Positions 17,755-26,625 of a DNA stretch of 64,000 nucleotides are shown here, piece by piece. How positions within the stretch are numbered: position 1 is the first letter of the stretch; each line of letters opens with the position of its first letter. The notes beneath the pieces are model-generated. The model was given only the letters and a program-made list of their open reading frames with translations. It did not search any database and had not been told where the DNA came from. The position numbers were made by a program, and so were the translations under genes. This DNA comes from Bog-756 sp963833585. GTDB taxonomy: Bacteria; Actinomycetota; Acidimicrobiia; Acidimicrobiales; RAAP-2. Location: positions 1 through 64,000 of the forward strand of contig CAWHYF010000006.1 of NCBI GenBank assembly GCA_963833585.1. Reading direction: 5' to 3'.

Positions 17755-18399
17755 ATGACCAACTACACCACACAGCCCCCCACCCTCTTCCACCCTGACG
17801 TGGAGGTCCGGGTGAGCAAGCGGAGGAAGAAGACCGCCGGTGCCCACTGGGAGGGCGACCGCATCGTCGTGGTGGTGCCGACCCACCTGCGTGGCACCGA
17901 CCGCGACGTGATGGTCGAGAGCCTCACCCGCCGCCTCATGCGGCACCGGCCCCATCTCCACGCCTCCGACGAGGCTCTGTTGCAGCGGGCCCGGTCGCTC
18001 GGGCGGCGCTACCTGGACGGTGTCGAGCCATCCTCCATCCGGTGGTCGACCAACCAGAACAAGCGGTGGGGCTCCTGCACCCATCAGACGCGCGAGATAC
18101 GAATCTCCGATCGGCTCAGGGTCGCTCCCGACTGGGTCCTCGACGCGGTGATCGTCCACGAGCTGGCCCATCTTCTCGAGCCCAACCACTCACCCCGGTT
18201 CCGGATGTTGGAGGACCGCTTCCCGAGACAGCACGACGCCGAGGTATTCCTCGAGGGCTACTCGCTCGGGATGCACATGGCCGAAGACGGCCCTTCCGCG
18301 CCCCATGCCGAAGGCGGCTTCCTCGCCCCCTCCCACGACGGCGGGTCGATGGAGCACGACTTGGAGGCCGAGCCGACGTCCGACGCTGCCGCCAGCTGA
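17755..18399 (+). CDS. YgjP/SprT-like metallopeptidase (DUF45)
   Basis: 214 residues. The zinc site is HELAHLLEPNHSPRF: HExxH in VIVHELAHLLE followed by NHS, as in the YgjP (M48-like, DUF45) family. It is preceded by the family signature RWSTNQNKRWGSCTHQTREI. The N-terminal part carries VRVSKRRKKT and the central RRLMRH. Members are cytosolic zinc proteins sometimes linked to nucleotide metabolism or restriction loci, but the actinobacterial role is unknown. The C-terminal 50 residues are acidic and variable. Confidence 0.85.
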   Translation: MTNYTTQPPTLFHPDVEVRVSKRRKKTAGAHWEGDRIVVVVPTHLRGTDRDVMVESLTRRLMRHRPHLHASDEALLQRARSLGRRYLDGVEPSSIRWSTNQNKRWGSCTHQTREIRISDRLRVAPDWVLDAVIVHELAHLLEPNHSPRFRMLEDRFPRQHDAEVFLEGYSLGMHMAEDGPSAPHAEGGFLAPSHDGGSMEHDLEAEPTSDAAAS

Positions 18400-18519
18400 G
18401 CCGCCGACCATCGGCCCATCGGGTCGTCGACCGCTCGCTCGTGATCCCCCTCGGCCCCTCCACCACCCGTTCCACCACGGCCGAGAACTGGTCCGTTTGC
18501 CATTCATATAAAATCGACT

Positions 18520-18536
18520 TGATTAGTCATGTTTAG
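18520..18536 (+). promoter_or_regulatory. 17-bp element upstream of cysteine dioxygenase
   Basis: TGATTAGTCATGTTTAG lies 17 bases before the ATG at 18554 in a short AT-rich patch (from 18500) that stands out in this GC-rich DNA. The same element with two differences, TGATTACTCATGTATAG, occurs at 53476-53492 oriented toward cysH. TGATTAGTCA is nearly palindromic. It may be a regulator site shared by sulfur genes or part of a promoter; I cannot tell which. Confidence 0.5.
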
Positions 18537-18553
18537 CTGTCTAGGGTGTCGGT

Positions 18554-19206
18554 ATGGCGTTTGCCTACCTCGATCCGGCGGCAGTTCTTCGTACAACGTC
18601 CCCCTACAGCTCCGAGGGACTGCCGGCCGGACCGGGGGTCCCCCCTCCCCCCTCCGTGCGCGTCGAGGGACTGCCGGCCGGACCGGGGGCGCTCGCCCCG
18701 TCCACATCCGGCGCTCGCCGCCGCGTAGACCTGCTGGCCATCGCCGAGGGGTTCGCAGTGTCGGCCCCGGCCATCAGCGAGCTCCGCGTCGTCGCGGAAC
18801 GCTCGTGGGTCCTGTTGGCGGTCACCGACCTGTTCGAGGCGTGGGCCATCGGCTGGCCCCCGGGGGGCACATCGAGCTCCACGATCACGGCCCGTCCAGC
18901 GGCGTGGTCGTGGTAGCCGCCGGTTCGCTCTCCGAGACCAGTGTGCGCAGCACCGAGCACGGCGTCGCCCTCATCGGCACCCGTCAGATCGCGGCCGGCG
19001 AGCACCGTCGTTTCGGGCCTCACTACGTTCATGACCTGCTCAACAGTGGTGACGAGCTGGCCGTCAGCGTGCACGTCTACGGGCCCCGGCTGAGCACCAT
19101 GAGTTACTACGAGCTGTCCCAGACCGGTCGGCTCGACCGGGTCCGCACCGAGCAGGTCCCTCCGGTCGGACCCTTCGATGCCACGAGCGACCACGACCCC
19201 TCGTAA
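18554..19206 (+). CDS. Cysteine dioxygenase family protein, frameshifted
   Basis: The N-terminal frame from ATG 18554 reads LLAIAEGFAVSAPAISELRV..WAIGWPPG. The C-terminal frame continues HIELHDHGPSSGVVVVAAG and ends after VSVHVYGPRLSTMSYYEL. These contain the iron ligands of type I cysteine dioxygenase (two His in HIELHDHG, one in VSVHVYG). The frames meet at CCCCCGGGGGG (18857-18867), where one base is missing, a classic homopolymer indel. The enzyme oxidises cysteine to cysteine sulfinate. The rhodanese gene follows 93 bases downstream, a common actinobacterial pair. The first 55 residues hold a duplicated linker. Confidence 0.8.
18613..18689 (+). repeat. 26-bp direct repeat inside the dioxygenase linker
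   Basis: CGAGGGACTGCCGGCCGGAC followed by CGGGGG occurs at 18613-18638 and again at 18664-18689, identical over 26 bases, 51 bases apart (17 codons, in frame). It encodes EGLPAGPG twice. The region before the catalytic domain was evidently lengthened by duplication. Confidence 0.8.
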
Positions 19207-19299
19207 GTCGAGAGGGCTCGGTAGCGAGGAGTCCGTCGTGAGGGGAAACCGTGCCGGATTCGTCGTGGGAAGGATCCGCAAGAAAGGGACAGTGAGCCG

Positions 19300-19677
19300 A
19301 TGAGCCTGTCGGCCGAGGACCTGGTGGCGAGGGCCCGTCGTCGGATCCAACGGACCGAGCCGGCGGACCTGGCCCAGGTGGTGGCGGCCGGCGGCCTGGT
19401 GGTCGACATCCGTCCGGTCTCCCAGCGCTCCTGCGAGGGCGAGCTCGCCGGGGCCGTGGTGGTCGAGCGCAATGTACTCGAATGGCGGCTCGACCCGACC
19501 GGCGCCCACCGTCTCCCCGAGGCCACCGGTTTCGACCGCCCGGTGGTTGTGGTCTGCTCAGAGGGATACGCCTCCTCACTCGCTGCCGAGTCCCTGGCCG
19601 ACCTCGGCTACCGGTCGGTGAGCGACCTCGTCGGGGGGTATCGGGCCTGGTCGGCCTGGCAGGACCGGCAGGGCTGA
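19300..19677 (+). CDS. Rhodanese-domain sulfurtransferase
   Basis: 125 residues, a single rhodanese domain. The N-terminal substructure is GGLVVDIRPVSQRSCEGELA. The catalytic Cys is in VVVVCSEGYASSLAAESL, giving an active loop CSEGYAS. The end is VSDLVGGYRAW. It transfers sulfane sulfur through a Cys persulfide. The position behind cysteine dioxygenase suggests a role in disposing of or recycling cysteine-derived sulfur. An ATG at 19300 follows GAAAGGGACAGTGAGCCG. Confidence 0.85.
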   Translation: MSLSAEDLVARARRRIQRTEPADLAQVVAAGGLVVDIRPVSQRSCEGELAGAVVVERNVLEWRLDPTGAHRLPEATGFDRPVVVVCSEGYASSLAAESLADLGYRSVSDLVGGYRAWSAWQDRQG

Positions 19678-19758
19678 CCCCCAGTCGACGCCGACAACGG
19701 CGCCGGTGCACCGACACCCCGATCGACACCGGGACCGGATTCTGAGCTACAACATGGC

Positions 19759-20778
19759 GTGGCCTATGTCCTGGCAGCCAGCGCCGCCTTCGTGAACGCC
19801 CTCACCTCGGTTCTGCAGCGGATCGGGGTGGAGACGGCGCCGGAGTCGACCACCATGCGGCTCTCCCTGATGCGCCACGCCATCAAGCGGGGCATCTGGC
19901 TCATCGGCTTCGCCCTCATGCTGGTGGTCTTCGGTCTGCAGGCCACCGCCCTCCGTTTTGGCCAGCTGAGCGTGGTCCAGCCGGTTCTCACCACCGAGTT
20001 GCTCTTCCTGCTCCTCATCCTCGGGGTGTGGTTCCGCTACCGCCTGGGCTGGAAGGAGTGGCTTGGATCCCTGATCATCGTGGCCGGACTCGGAGGGTTC
20101 TTTCTCGTTGCTGCCCCGAAGGGCGGGAACGCCATCCCGAACAACCACCAGTGGTTGGTGGCGACGGTCATCCTGTTGGCCGTCATCGCCGGCTTCGTCG
20201 TGGCTGCGCTCCGTGGTCCCCGTTGGTGGCGAGCCGCCTCCTTCGGAGCCGCCACCGCAGTGACCGCCGCCTACACGGCGGCCCTGACCAAGGCCATCAC
20301 CACCTACACCACCCAGGGATGGGGACACGTGCTCACCCACTTCCAGCCCTACATGCTGGCTGTCTGCGGCCTGGGCACGGTCTTCCTGCTGCAGAACGCC
20401 CTGCACGCCGGGCCCATCACCGCCTCGCGGACCACCTTGGTCACCATCAACCCCCTGGTCAGCATCGTCCTCGGGATCACCCTGTTCAACGACAAGCTCA
20501 GAACGGGCGGATGGGTCTTCCTCGAGGTCGCGGCCTTGGCCGTGCTGGTGGCAGGCGTGGTCACCCTGGCCCGGTCCCCCCTTGTGGCCGGGACCCACGA
20601 GGCCGGTGACCTTGACGAGATGCTGGGCAGTGCCCGGCACCGAGCCACCGTCGGCGGCGGATCCGACGGTGGGCCAGAGTCCACCCAGCTCGTGCCATCG
20701 GCCGCGACGCCTGCTTCCCCCAAGACCCTGCCTTCCCCCGAGACGGTCTCCTCGGTCAGGACCAGCCCGACCGTCTGA
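19759..20778 (+). CDS. DMT-superfamily (EamA-like) membrane protein
   Basis: 339 residues, about nine to ten hydrophobic segments in two EamA-like halves. Examples are IWLIGFALMLVVFGLQATAL, SVVQPVLTTELLFLLLIL and the second-half motif SRTTLVTINPLVSIVLGITL, typical of drug/metabolite transporter-like proteins. The last 65 residues are hydrophilic, Pro/Ser/Thr-rich and presumably cytoplasmic. The start GTG 19759 gives VAYVLAASAAFVNA, directly into helix 1. The transported compound is unknown. Confidence 0.75.
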   Translation: MAYVLAASAAFVNALTSVLQRIGVETAPESTTMRLSLMRHAIKRGIWLIGFALMLVVFGLQATALRFGQLSVVQPVLTTELLFLLLILGVWFRYRLGWKEWLGSLIIVAGLGGFFLVAAPKGGNAIPNNHQWLVATVILLAVIAGFVVAALRGPRWWRAASFGAATAVTAAYTAALTKAITTYTTQGWGHVLTHFQPYMLAVCGLGTVFLLQNALHAGPITASRTTLVTINPLVSIVLGITLFNDKLRTGGWVFLEVAALAVLVAGVVTLARSPLVAGTHEAGDLDEMLGSARHRATVGGGSDGGPESTQLVPSAATPASPKTLPSPETVSSVRTSPTV

Positions 20779-20835
20779 TCACGCGGCAGTCGGAGGGGAT
20801 GCCTGCGGCCCGGCCCGGTGGGCCATCGCCGCTGC

Positions 20836-21489
20836 TCAGGCGAGCATGAACCGGGCGCAGCTCCGTGCTACCGCCTCGGGCGGAGCCTCGGATCGACCGA
20901 GCCAACTCGTCCCCCGAGCCCACTCCATCGCCGCGTCCAGACCGAGCGCATCGTCCCCGAGCTGCATCCGCACCGAGCGGAACAGAGCGGCAGTGACCCG
21001 GGCGTCCCCCAGGGCGTAGTGATGTTCCTCCCAGCTCAGCCCGAAATGCGAGCAGCAGTCGACCAGGCTGGCCCGACCCCACATGCCCAGGTGCTGTTGG
21101 GCCACCCGCAGCGTGTCGATGCTGGGCAGCGGGCCCGGGACCAGCCCGTCGCCCCCGACCCTGAGACACTCGGCCCGCAGGAAGGCGAGGTCGAATCGGT
21201 CCACGTTGTGGCCCACCACCACTCGTCCCGAGAGCAGCGCGGCCACATACGGGAGGATCCCGGAGAAGGTCGGGGCGCCTTCCACCATCGACGGGGTGAT
21301 GCCGTGGACATGGGTGGGGCCCGGGTCGCACTCCGGGTCGACCAGGCTGCCGAATGCATCCATTTCCCGACCCCCGGTATCGAGCACCACCACTCCGATC
21401 TCGACGATCCGCGCCTCCTCGGGGACAAAGCCGGTGGTCTCAACGTCGACCACCGCGAAGCCAGGTCGGTCCTCGGTGAGATACTCCAC
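20836..21489 (-). CDS. DnaQ-type 3'-5' exonuclease
   Basis: 217 residues from the GTG at 21489 (VEYLTEDRPGFAVVDVETTG); longer in-frame starts add an arginine-rich segment unlike the family. The exonuclease motifs are complete: DVETTG (Exo I), VGHNVDRFDLAFL (Exo II) and HYALGDARVTAALF (Exo III, with His and Asp). No BRCT or helicase domain is fused. It resembles the epsilon proofreading subunit fold but is a stand-alone nuclease. It converges with the transporter gene and is divergent from the HNH protein gene. Confidence 0.85.
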   Translation of the reverse strand: MEYLTEDRPGFAVVDVETTGFVPEEARIVEIGVVVLDTGGREMDAFGSLVDPECDPGPTHVHGITPSMVEGAPTFSGILPYVAALLSGRVVVGHNVDRFDLAFLRAECLRVGGDGLVPGPLPSIDTLRVAQQHLGMWGRASLVDCCSHFGLSWEEHHYALGDARVTAALFRSVRMQLGDDALGLDAAMEWARGTSWLGRSEAPPEAVARSCARFMLA

Positions 21490-21623
21490 GAGGCCCACCG
21501 TAGATCTGCGCCACCACCGGGTGGCGCACGCTCCGCCTCCGGACCCCTGGCGGCTCCGGACCCGGTCGACCCCGGCCGCCTCCCTCCGGTCCCGATGTGA
21601 CACCCCTCTGCTTGGATGGGCTT

Positions 21624-23088
21624 ATGGCGGTCGCGTCCACCGAAGCCCCGGGCACCAGCCCCGATGATGCCGACGAGCTCCTGTCTCGCGCGCGACGGAC
21701 TGGCGGCGTTCATGGCCACCTTCGCCCCCGACCGCTTCTCGGTCACCGATGCCGCCTCCCTGGTCGAGGTGTTCGAGGAGATCGTGCGTTTGGGCACCGC
21801 CGGGAAGACACTTGCGGCCACCCGGGCCACGTCGGGGAACGTCCACCTCCTCTCGGGGCACCGCACTCCCGACGAGTGGCTGTCAGCGATCACCGGATCC
21901 ACCAAGGGAGCGGCCCGAAGCCTGTTGAAGGTGGGCGAGGCCCTGGCCTCCCAATCCACCGTGGAGGACGCCCTGCGGGGCGGGAAGCTCACCTCGGAGC
22001 AGGCCAGGTTGGTCACCGATGCCGTGAAGATCAACCCCACCTCCGAGGACGAGCTGGTCAGACGAGCAGAGTCGGAGAGCGTCGATCAGCTGAAGGACCG
22101 CTGCCTCCGAGCCAAGTCCGAAGGTCGCTCGCCCGATGACGCCGCTCGCCACGCCAAGGCCCTCCACGCCAACCGCCGGTGCTGGACGTTCACCGACGCC
22201 GACGGAGCCTTCGGGCTCAAGGCCTTCTTCGCTCCGGAGGCCGGGGCCCGCCTGAAGGCTTCGCTCGAGGTGCAGACCGACCGGTACTTCCACCAGGCCC
22301 GGCGGGAGGGTCGGATGGAGGACGTCGGCGCCTACCGGGCCGATGCGCTCCAGGCGCTGGTCACCGGAGAGGGCATCCTCCCCGGCGGATCAGGGCGGAG
22401 GCAGACGGGTGGCACGTCCGGTGCGGCGGCCGCCGTGCCGGAACTGGCTGCTCCGGGACCGGGCGGGGCGGAAGCGGTTGGCACAGGGCCAGCCACTGCC
22501 CCGGGACGGCCTGGTGGAGGTCCGGCGGCGCCGGGATCGGCTGACGGAGGCACGTCACGGCCCCGGGTGCACGTCTCGGTCCGAGTGAACTATGAGTCCC
22601 TGGTCCGCGGGGCGGTCGAAGGAGACGAGGTGTGTGAGATCCCCGGCGTCGGCCCGGTCTCGGTACCGTGGGCCACCGAGCTGCTCGGGCATGCGCTGCT
22701 CGATCTGTTCATCACCAGGGGCAAGGATGTCCTCACCGTGGTCCACCCTCGGCGATCCATCCCCGTCCCTCTGTTGGCCGCCATCAATGAGCGAGACCAG
22801 TGTTGCGTGGTGCCGGGGTGCGGGAAGCGACTGGGTCTCGAGAAGGACCACTGGAAGGTCGACTATGCCGACGGCGGCGTGGCCTCCTACGACAACCTCG
22901 CCCGACTCTGCAAGCACCATCACGGCCTGAAGACCTACCGGCACTGGGTGCTCTCCCACGTGGACGGGAAGTGGCGATTCGAGCCACCCGACCATCCCAC
23001 GGGCCCCGGAGGTCCGAAGCGCAAACGGAGACGGCAACCCCCGCACGGCACTCCGCCGGAGTCAGGACCTGGCCCGCCCCTCTTTTGA
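21624..23088 (+). CDS. DUF222/HNH endonuclease (13E12-repeat family); N-terminal frameshift suspected
   Basis: The N-terminal DUF222 helical domain includes SVTDAASLVEVFEEIVRLG, SGHRTPDEWLSAITGS and AFFAPEAGARLKASLE. A glycine/alanine-rich linker (about residues 265-310) follows. The C-terminal HNH domain is VVPGCGKRLGLEKDHWKVDY with CKHHHGLKTY. It probably cuts DNA; this family is multicopy in actinobacteria and often linked to mobile DNA. The main frame is open from 21616, but a better start, ATG 21624 (MAVASTEAPGTSPDDADELL), is one frame off and rejoins at CTCGCGCGCGACGG near 21695, so a dinucleotide-run indel is likely. Confidence 0.8.
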
Positions 23089-23209
23089 CCGGGGCGACGC
23101 GCCGGTCCGGCCAGCAGGAGGCGTGGGCGGCCGTTCACCATCTCGCCGGCCGGTCGCCCCTGCGTCGACAGTGACGTTCACCGGACGTCCGCCGTGAGCG
23201 GAGGTGCGA

Positions 23210-24427
23210 CTACGGCGGCGAAGCTCCCGACAGGACCAGGATGTCCCCCGTGTACACGGCGACCCAGACATTGCCGGTGGTGTCGTCATAGGTCACCCCG
23301 ATGGGGTGGACCCCGGTCGGGATCGTCTGGACGGTGGACAGGTCGGCCGCCCGCAGGGCCTTCACGTTGTCCTGGTCGTAGTCCACTACGTACAGAGTCA
23401 GGCCGTCGGTGGCGATGGCCAGTGAGCGTGGTTCCTCGCCCACCGCCACCCGGCCCACCACCTGGTTGTCGGTCAGATCGATCTTGACCACCTCACCGGC
23501 CTGGTTGAGGGTGGCGTACAGATAGTGCCCGGTCGGATCCATGACCAGGGCGCGGGGTCCCCGCCCCACCTCGATCTGGGCCACATCGGTCAGGGTGGAC
23601 AGGTTGATGAGGTGGATGGCCGAGGCGCCCATCTCGGCGACATAGGCCGTCTTGGAGTCGGGCGTCACCGCGATGCCGCGGGGATAGGGCCCGATGGGGA
23701 TCTCCTTGACCTCCTTGGCCGTGGCGATGTCCACCACGCTCAGAGTCCACGAACACCAGTTGCTGACCAGCAGATATTTCCCGTCAGGCGTGACCGCCAC
23801 CACCTTGGGCACCAGGCCGACCTGGATCGCCTGATCAACGACCAGTGACTTCAGGTCGATCCGGTAGACGAAACTCGGGGTGTCGCCGGCGGCTTGAGCC
23901 GACTGCGGCGTGCACGAATCGCTCCCCTCCGGCCCAGACCCGGACCCGTACATCGAGTAGTTGGAGACGTAGGCATAGCGGGAGTCCGGCGTGAAGGCCG
24001 CCTCCACCGGCGCTCCCTTCGTCACTCCGGGTCGACCCGTGATACCGAAGTCGGAGAGCGTGACGGAGTCGGGGATGGTCTTCAGCAACGCGCCGGCGCT
24101 GTTGTACACCGTCACACTGTGCCGGTACATCATGTTCTGGGCGAAGACCAACCCGGTGGACGACGACGCCACCGACTTGGGTGAGATCGGCCCAGAGATG
24201 GTGTCGGTGACCGACAGGGTGCGCTGATCCGAGGACAGGCCCGGTGGGACCCTCCGAGCCGGAGGCACCGTTGGGGTCGTCGTGGTCGGCGCATGGTCGG
24301 AGCGGGCGGCCGAGGCAGCTCCCCCGCACCCGGCCAGCACCACCAGAGCCGCCACCGCCACCATCGCGGGCCAGAGACGTCGGCCCTTGTCGTCGACCCG
24401 CACCGCCACATCGTGCGGTTCGCTCAT
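23210..24427 (-). CDS. Beta-propeller (YVTN-type) lipoprotein
   Basis: About 405 residues. A basic start (MSEPHDVAVRVDDKGRR) is followed by AMVAVAALVVLAGC, a lipobox with the Cys near residue 32, so it should be lipid-anchored outside the membrane. At least six repeats of the YVTN kind follow, such as AVTPDGKYLLVSNW, AVTPDSKTAYVAEM and MDPTGHYLYATLNQ, plus LAIATDGLTLYVVDYD. This is a full propeller. Function is unknown; such proteins bind ligands or partners. Its repeats resemble in style, not in sequence, those of the broken gene at 34-1311. Confidence 0.8.
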   Translation of the reverse strand: MSEPHDVAVRVDDKGRRLWPAMVAVAALVVLAGCGGAASAARSDHAPTTTTPTVPPARRVPPGLSSDQRTLSVTDTISGPISPKSVASSSTGLVFAQNMMYRHSVTVYNSAGALLKTIPDSVTLSDFGITGRPGVTKGAPVEAAFTPDSRYAYVSNYSMYGSGSGPEGSDSCTPQSAQAAGDTPSFVYRIDLKSLVVDQAIQVGLVPKVVAVTPDGKYLLVSNWCSWTLSVVDIATAKEVKEIPIGPYPRGIAVTPDSKTAYVAEMGASAIHLINLSTLTDVAQIEVGRGPRALVMDPTGHYLYATLNQAGEVVKIDLTDNQVVGRVAVGEEPRSLAIATDGLTLYVVDYDQDNVKALRAADLSTVQTIPTGVHPIGVTYDDTTGNVWVAVYTGDILVLSGASPP

Positions 24428-24638
24428 GGCCACACAGTAGAGCGCCTCGGCCGGCCGATCCGGACACCCGGGGCCGCTGCCTGCATCACCCCCGGCCCCT
24501 GAACCTCCGGCGCCGCTCGGGCGGCGCCGCTCCCGACCGACACTGGGCAGGGCCCTCTCGACCGAGCCTCAGGCACCGACCGGGGCACGAGCACCGAGCA
24601 CCGAGACCCGACCCGGGACACGAGCCCGGGGCCTGGAC

Positions 24639-26489
24639 TCAGACGCCGGCTCCGACCAGCTCCTTCAGCTCGCGGGCGACATCCTCTTCGTGCTCGGCCT
24701 CGTCCTCGCGGGCCCGCTTCGGATTCCACCGGCCCCGGTTGAGCCAGATGGTCGGGATGAAGACCACCATGCCCGCGACGCAGACCCAGAACCAGTGCTG
24801 CCACTGCTTGGGTGATTTGGCCAGACCGTTCTGAAGATCCGTGAGGGCAGCCTGATGCTCGGACAGATAGCTGAGCTCCTTCTGGTACGGCACCACCAGG
24901 GTGGTCAGCTGGGCGTTGTACTTGACCAGGAGCGCGGTGTTCTTCGGCCCGATCAGCCCGGCCACACGGGCCAGGTTGGCGGCGCTCTTGTTGGCGGCCA
25001 GGGCGGCCACGGCCGAGGCGTTCTGGGGCTCGCTCAGCACCCCGAGGAAGGCCGCGTGCTCCTGGGCGAAGGCCACCGATGCCGGATGGGCGGCGAGGAA
25101 GGTCTGGGCGCTGTAGGGCGTGCCGGCAATGGTCTGGGTGGCGACCGGCTGGTTGTCCACGATCGGGCTGACCGAGGTGATGACCAGCGGTAAGAAGATG
25201 AAGGAGATGCCTACCACCAGTCGCAGGATCCAGCCCCACAGGGCCAAACCGGTACCGACCAGGGCCGGGTTCTTGGCCTCCACCATCTCGGTGTAGCCGG
25301 CCATCCACGGCGCGTAGGCCAGCGAGAGGAAGGCGGCCAGCACGACCTCGATGCCCACCAGCGTATAGAAGCTGGTGTGGGGATGCGTGGTCTGGTTGAG
25401 GAAGACGATGAGGGTGACGATGGCCCCGATGGCGCCGACCAGCATGAACGGCTTGCGCACCTTCAGCAGGTCGGAGAGCACGCCGAACACGATGAGAGCC
25501 ACCGCGTCGGCGGCCCAGAACCACTCGTTCAGATGGTTGGCCTGGGCCACCGAGAAGTTGAGGCCGTTGGGGTTCACGAAGACCGTCGAGTAGTAGATCG
25601 TGAAGAAGCCGGACGCCGCGTAGTACACCAGCAGGAAGACGGCGATGCCGAACGACGAGGCGGCGAGGTCCCACTTGAGGATCTGCTGCCAGGGCCGGGT
25701 GGTGGCCAGCAGCACCTCCTCGGTGGAGATTCCCCGGGCCTTGGCCTCGACCAGCGCCTGGTCCTGGGCCGACACCATCAGCTGGTCGCGGAGCTTGGCC
25801 GACAGGTCCTTCATCAGGACGAGGCAGATGACGAAGACCACCAGCGAGGTCACCCCGGAGATGACGAACTGGCTCTTCCACCCGGTGACCGGAGCGTGCT
25901 TGAGGAAGTGGTCGAGGGTGCTAGCGGCGACGATGCTGGTGACCAGGCTGCCGGCCACCGGTCCCACCGTCCAGAAGCCCATGGCCGAGGCCCGGCCCAC
26001 CTGGGGGCTGAAGTCCCGGACCATGGCCGGCGTGGCCACCAGGATGGCCCCCTCCACCAGACCCAGAGCACAGATGACGATGGCGAAGCCCCACTTCCCC
26101 GAGGCCAACGGCACGCCGACCGCCACCAGCAGACCGATGACGAGCAGGCCGTAGATGATCACGTTGGCTCGGCCCAGCCGGTCGGTCTTGCTGGCCGGAA
26201 GGGACGCGAAGGCCCCGATCAGGTTGGAGATGATCACGATCCACACGTAGAAGCTGAACGACATGTGGTAGTTCTGCAGGATGTTGGGGGTGACCCCGGT
26301 CTGGGTGTAATAGGTGTAGTAGAGGACGATGGTGGCCAGGACGGCGAGGGCCAGGTAGCCGGTCCTCTTCCCGTTGGCCGGATACTCGTCGATCTCGTGC
26401 ACGAACAGGAATCGGAACAACGGGCTGCGGGCAGAGGTTCCCTCGCCCCCGGTTGCCGACTGTCCGGGCACTGCTGTCTCCGTGCTCAT
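24639..26489 (-). CDS. MFS transporter with a large external loop
   Basis: 616 residues from ATG 26489 (GGGGAGA upstream). Helix regions include YLALAVLATIVLYYTYYTQT and FYVWIVIISNLIGAFASLP. A motif A-like loop is SKTDRLGRANVI, and GFWTVGPVAGSLVTSIVAAS follows. Between helices 11 and 12 (about residues 460-580) there is a hydrophilic insert rich in Ala/Asn/Gln that should be extracytoplasmic. Close relatives sit beside acyl-CoA genes in actinobacteria, and here it is the last gene before the acyl-CoA cluster on the same strand. It may import the acid degraded there. Substrate unproven. Confidence 0.75.
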   Translation of the reverse strand: MSTETAVPGQSATGGEGTSARSPLFRFLFVHEIDEYPANGKRTGYLALAVLATIVLYYTYYTQTGVTPNILQNYHMSFSFYVWIVIISNLIGAFASLPASKTDRLGRANVIIYGLLVIGLLVAVGVPLASGKWGFAIVICALGLVEGAILVATPAMVRDFSPQVGRASAMGFWTVGPVAGSLVTSIVAASTLDHFLKHAPVTGWKSQFVISGVTSLVVFVICLVLMKDLSAKLRDQLMVSAQDQALVEAKARGISTEEVLLATTRPWQQILKWDLAASSFGIAVFLLVYYAASGFFTIYYSTVFVNPNGLNFSVAQANHLNEWFWAADAVALIVFGVLSDLLKVRKPFMLVGAIGAIVTLIVFLNQTTHPHTSFYTLVGIEVVLAAFLSLAYAPWMAGYTEMVEAKNPALVGTGLALWGWILRLVVGISFIFLPLVITSVSPIVDNQPVATQTIAGTPYSAQTFLAAHPASVAFAQEHAAFLGVLSEPQNASAVAALAANKSAANLARVAGLIGPKNTALLVKYNAQLTTLVVPYQKELSYLSEHQAALTDLQNGLAKSPKQWQHWFWVCVAGMVVFIPTIWLNRGRWNPKRAREDEAEHEEDVARELKELVGAGV

Positions 26490-26625
26490 GCCGTCTCCCC
26501 CTGGTCTTTGGGCCCCCCGACCCTCCGGGATCGCCCATTCGACCGTAGCGCAACCCTGGGGTGGATCGGAAGGATGACCCCCGGTCCGGACCAAAATCGG
26601 CCCTCGGCGGGTGGGCCGCCCCCGA

